This document shows positions 5,774-5,856 of a stretch of DNA of 5,856 nucleotides, one piece after another. The notes below the pieces were generated by a model. That model was not told the DNA's origin and did not search any database. It saw only the letters and a list, made by a program, of their open reading frames with translations. A program made the position numbers and the translations under genes. The first letter of the stretch is position 1; each line of letters opens with the position of its first letter. The stretch comes from Bdellovibrionales bacterium (GTDB lineage: Bacteria > Bdellovibrionota > Bacteriovoracia > Bacteriovoracales > Bacteriovoracaceae), in assembly GCA_030633015.1 (NCBI GenBank), contig DAOVTR010000120.1, forward strand, positions 1 through 5,856, read 5' to 3'.

Positions 5774-5856
5774 ACTACTGATCTATTAGAATGAGAACAA
5801 TGTGATGATGCTGCTAATAATGGCGTATCATGTACTCCATGATATGATGGAACATG
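5732..5856 (+). other. Cys-rich repeat segment with three in-frame TGA codons at glycine positions; probable foreign or chimeric end
   Basis: In the frame of the 5354 gene, sequence from about 5732 reads WDGTSACTAMCGN, then TGA (5771), TTDLLE, TGA (5792), EQCDDAANNGVSCTP, TGA (5840), YDGT and a partial TG- codon at the edge. No TAA or TAG occurs. With TGA read as Gly this gives CGNG...LLEGEQCDD...CTPGYDGT, a match to the secreted Cys-rich repeat seen in DUF4215/Myxococcus-type domains (C-G-[ND]-G, E-x-C-D-D, C-T-P-G-Y). Four Cys fall here; none occurs in the 132 codons before. UGA=Gly is the code of Gracilibacteria and SR1/Absconditabacteria (table 25). The other genes in the window use no in-frame TGA, so this segment probably derives from another genome joined in assembly, or less likely from a transferred fragment. 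The exact junction cannot be fixed from sequence alone; 5715-5745 is plausible. Confidence 0.75.

Noticed and set aside
5771..5842. UGA read as tryptophan (table 4) or selenocysteine in the right-end segment.
   Set aside because: Trp is encoded by TGG elsewhere in the same frame (5732), and the repeat family expects Gly, not Trp or Cys-like residues, at all three TGAs; no SECIS-like hairpin was evident after the TGAs.

Overview
The window is an AT-rich stretch of a Gram-negative bacterial chromosome, apart from its last ~130 bases. Five complete genes and two genes cut by the window edges can be read. The genes include Lgt, a lipoprotein murein transglycosylase of the MltD type, and Sec-exported proteins. 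All complete genes end in TAA and read normally in the standard code. The style (AT-rich, many taxon-specific envelope proteins, an outer-membrane-type protein with an 'NPA' motif near its N-terminus) suggests a Bdellovibrionota/Bacteriovorax-like bacterium. That assignment is inference; no rRNA or other decisive marker is present.

Layout. The left edge holds the first 56 codons of rplU (ribosomal protein L21) on the minus strand, with a good promoter and a structured 5' leader. A divergent intergenic region with a perfect inverted repeat separates it from a plus-strand pair: an unrecognised cytoplasmic protein (408-1217, GTG start after a strong Shine-Dalgarno) and lgt, 11 bases apart. lgt overlaps tail-to-tail with a minus-strand gene for a small exported protein (2043-2573). 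A second divergent region (2574-2687) leads into mltD (2688-4172). Then follow a degenerate flavoprotein-like gene (4235-5353) and, directly abutting it (TAA then ATG), the start of an outer-membrane-type protein gene (5354 onward).

Functional links. Lgt attaches diacylglycerol to the lipobox cysteine of prolipoproteins. The MltD encoded 0.6 kb downstream has such a signal, so it should be an Lgt substrate. The rest of the region has an envelope theme: two exported proteins and a peptidoglycan-cleaving enzyme.

The main surprise is at the right edge. From about 5732 the 5354 frame changes character. It goes from no cysteine in 132 codons to four in about 28, and it matches the secreted Cys-rich repeat (DUF4215/Myxococcus-type, C-G-N-G...E-x-C-D-D). 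It then runs through three in-frame TGA codons (5771, 5792, 5840), each where the repeat is expected to have glycine. UGA=Gly is the genetic code of Gracilibacteria and SR1/Absconditabacteria (translation table 25). The other genes here have no in-frame TGA despite many glycines, so the host itself does not use that code. The simplest reading is a chimeric join to a fragment of a UGA=Gly organism; a real transfer or fusion is the more exciting but less likely alternative.
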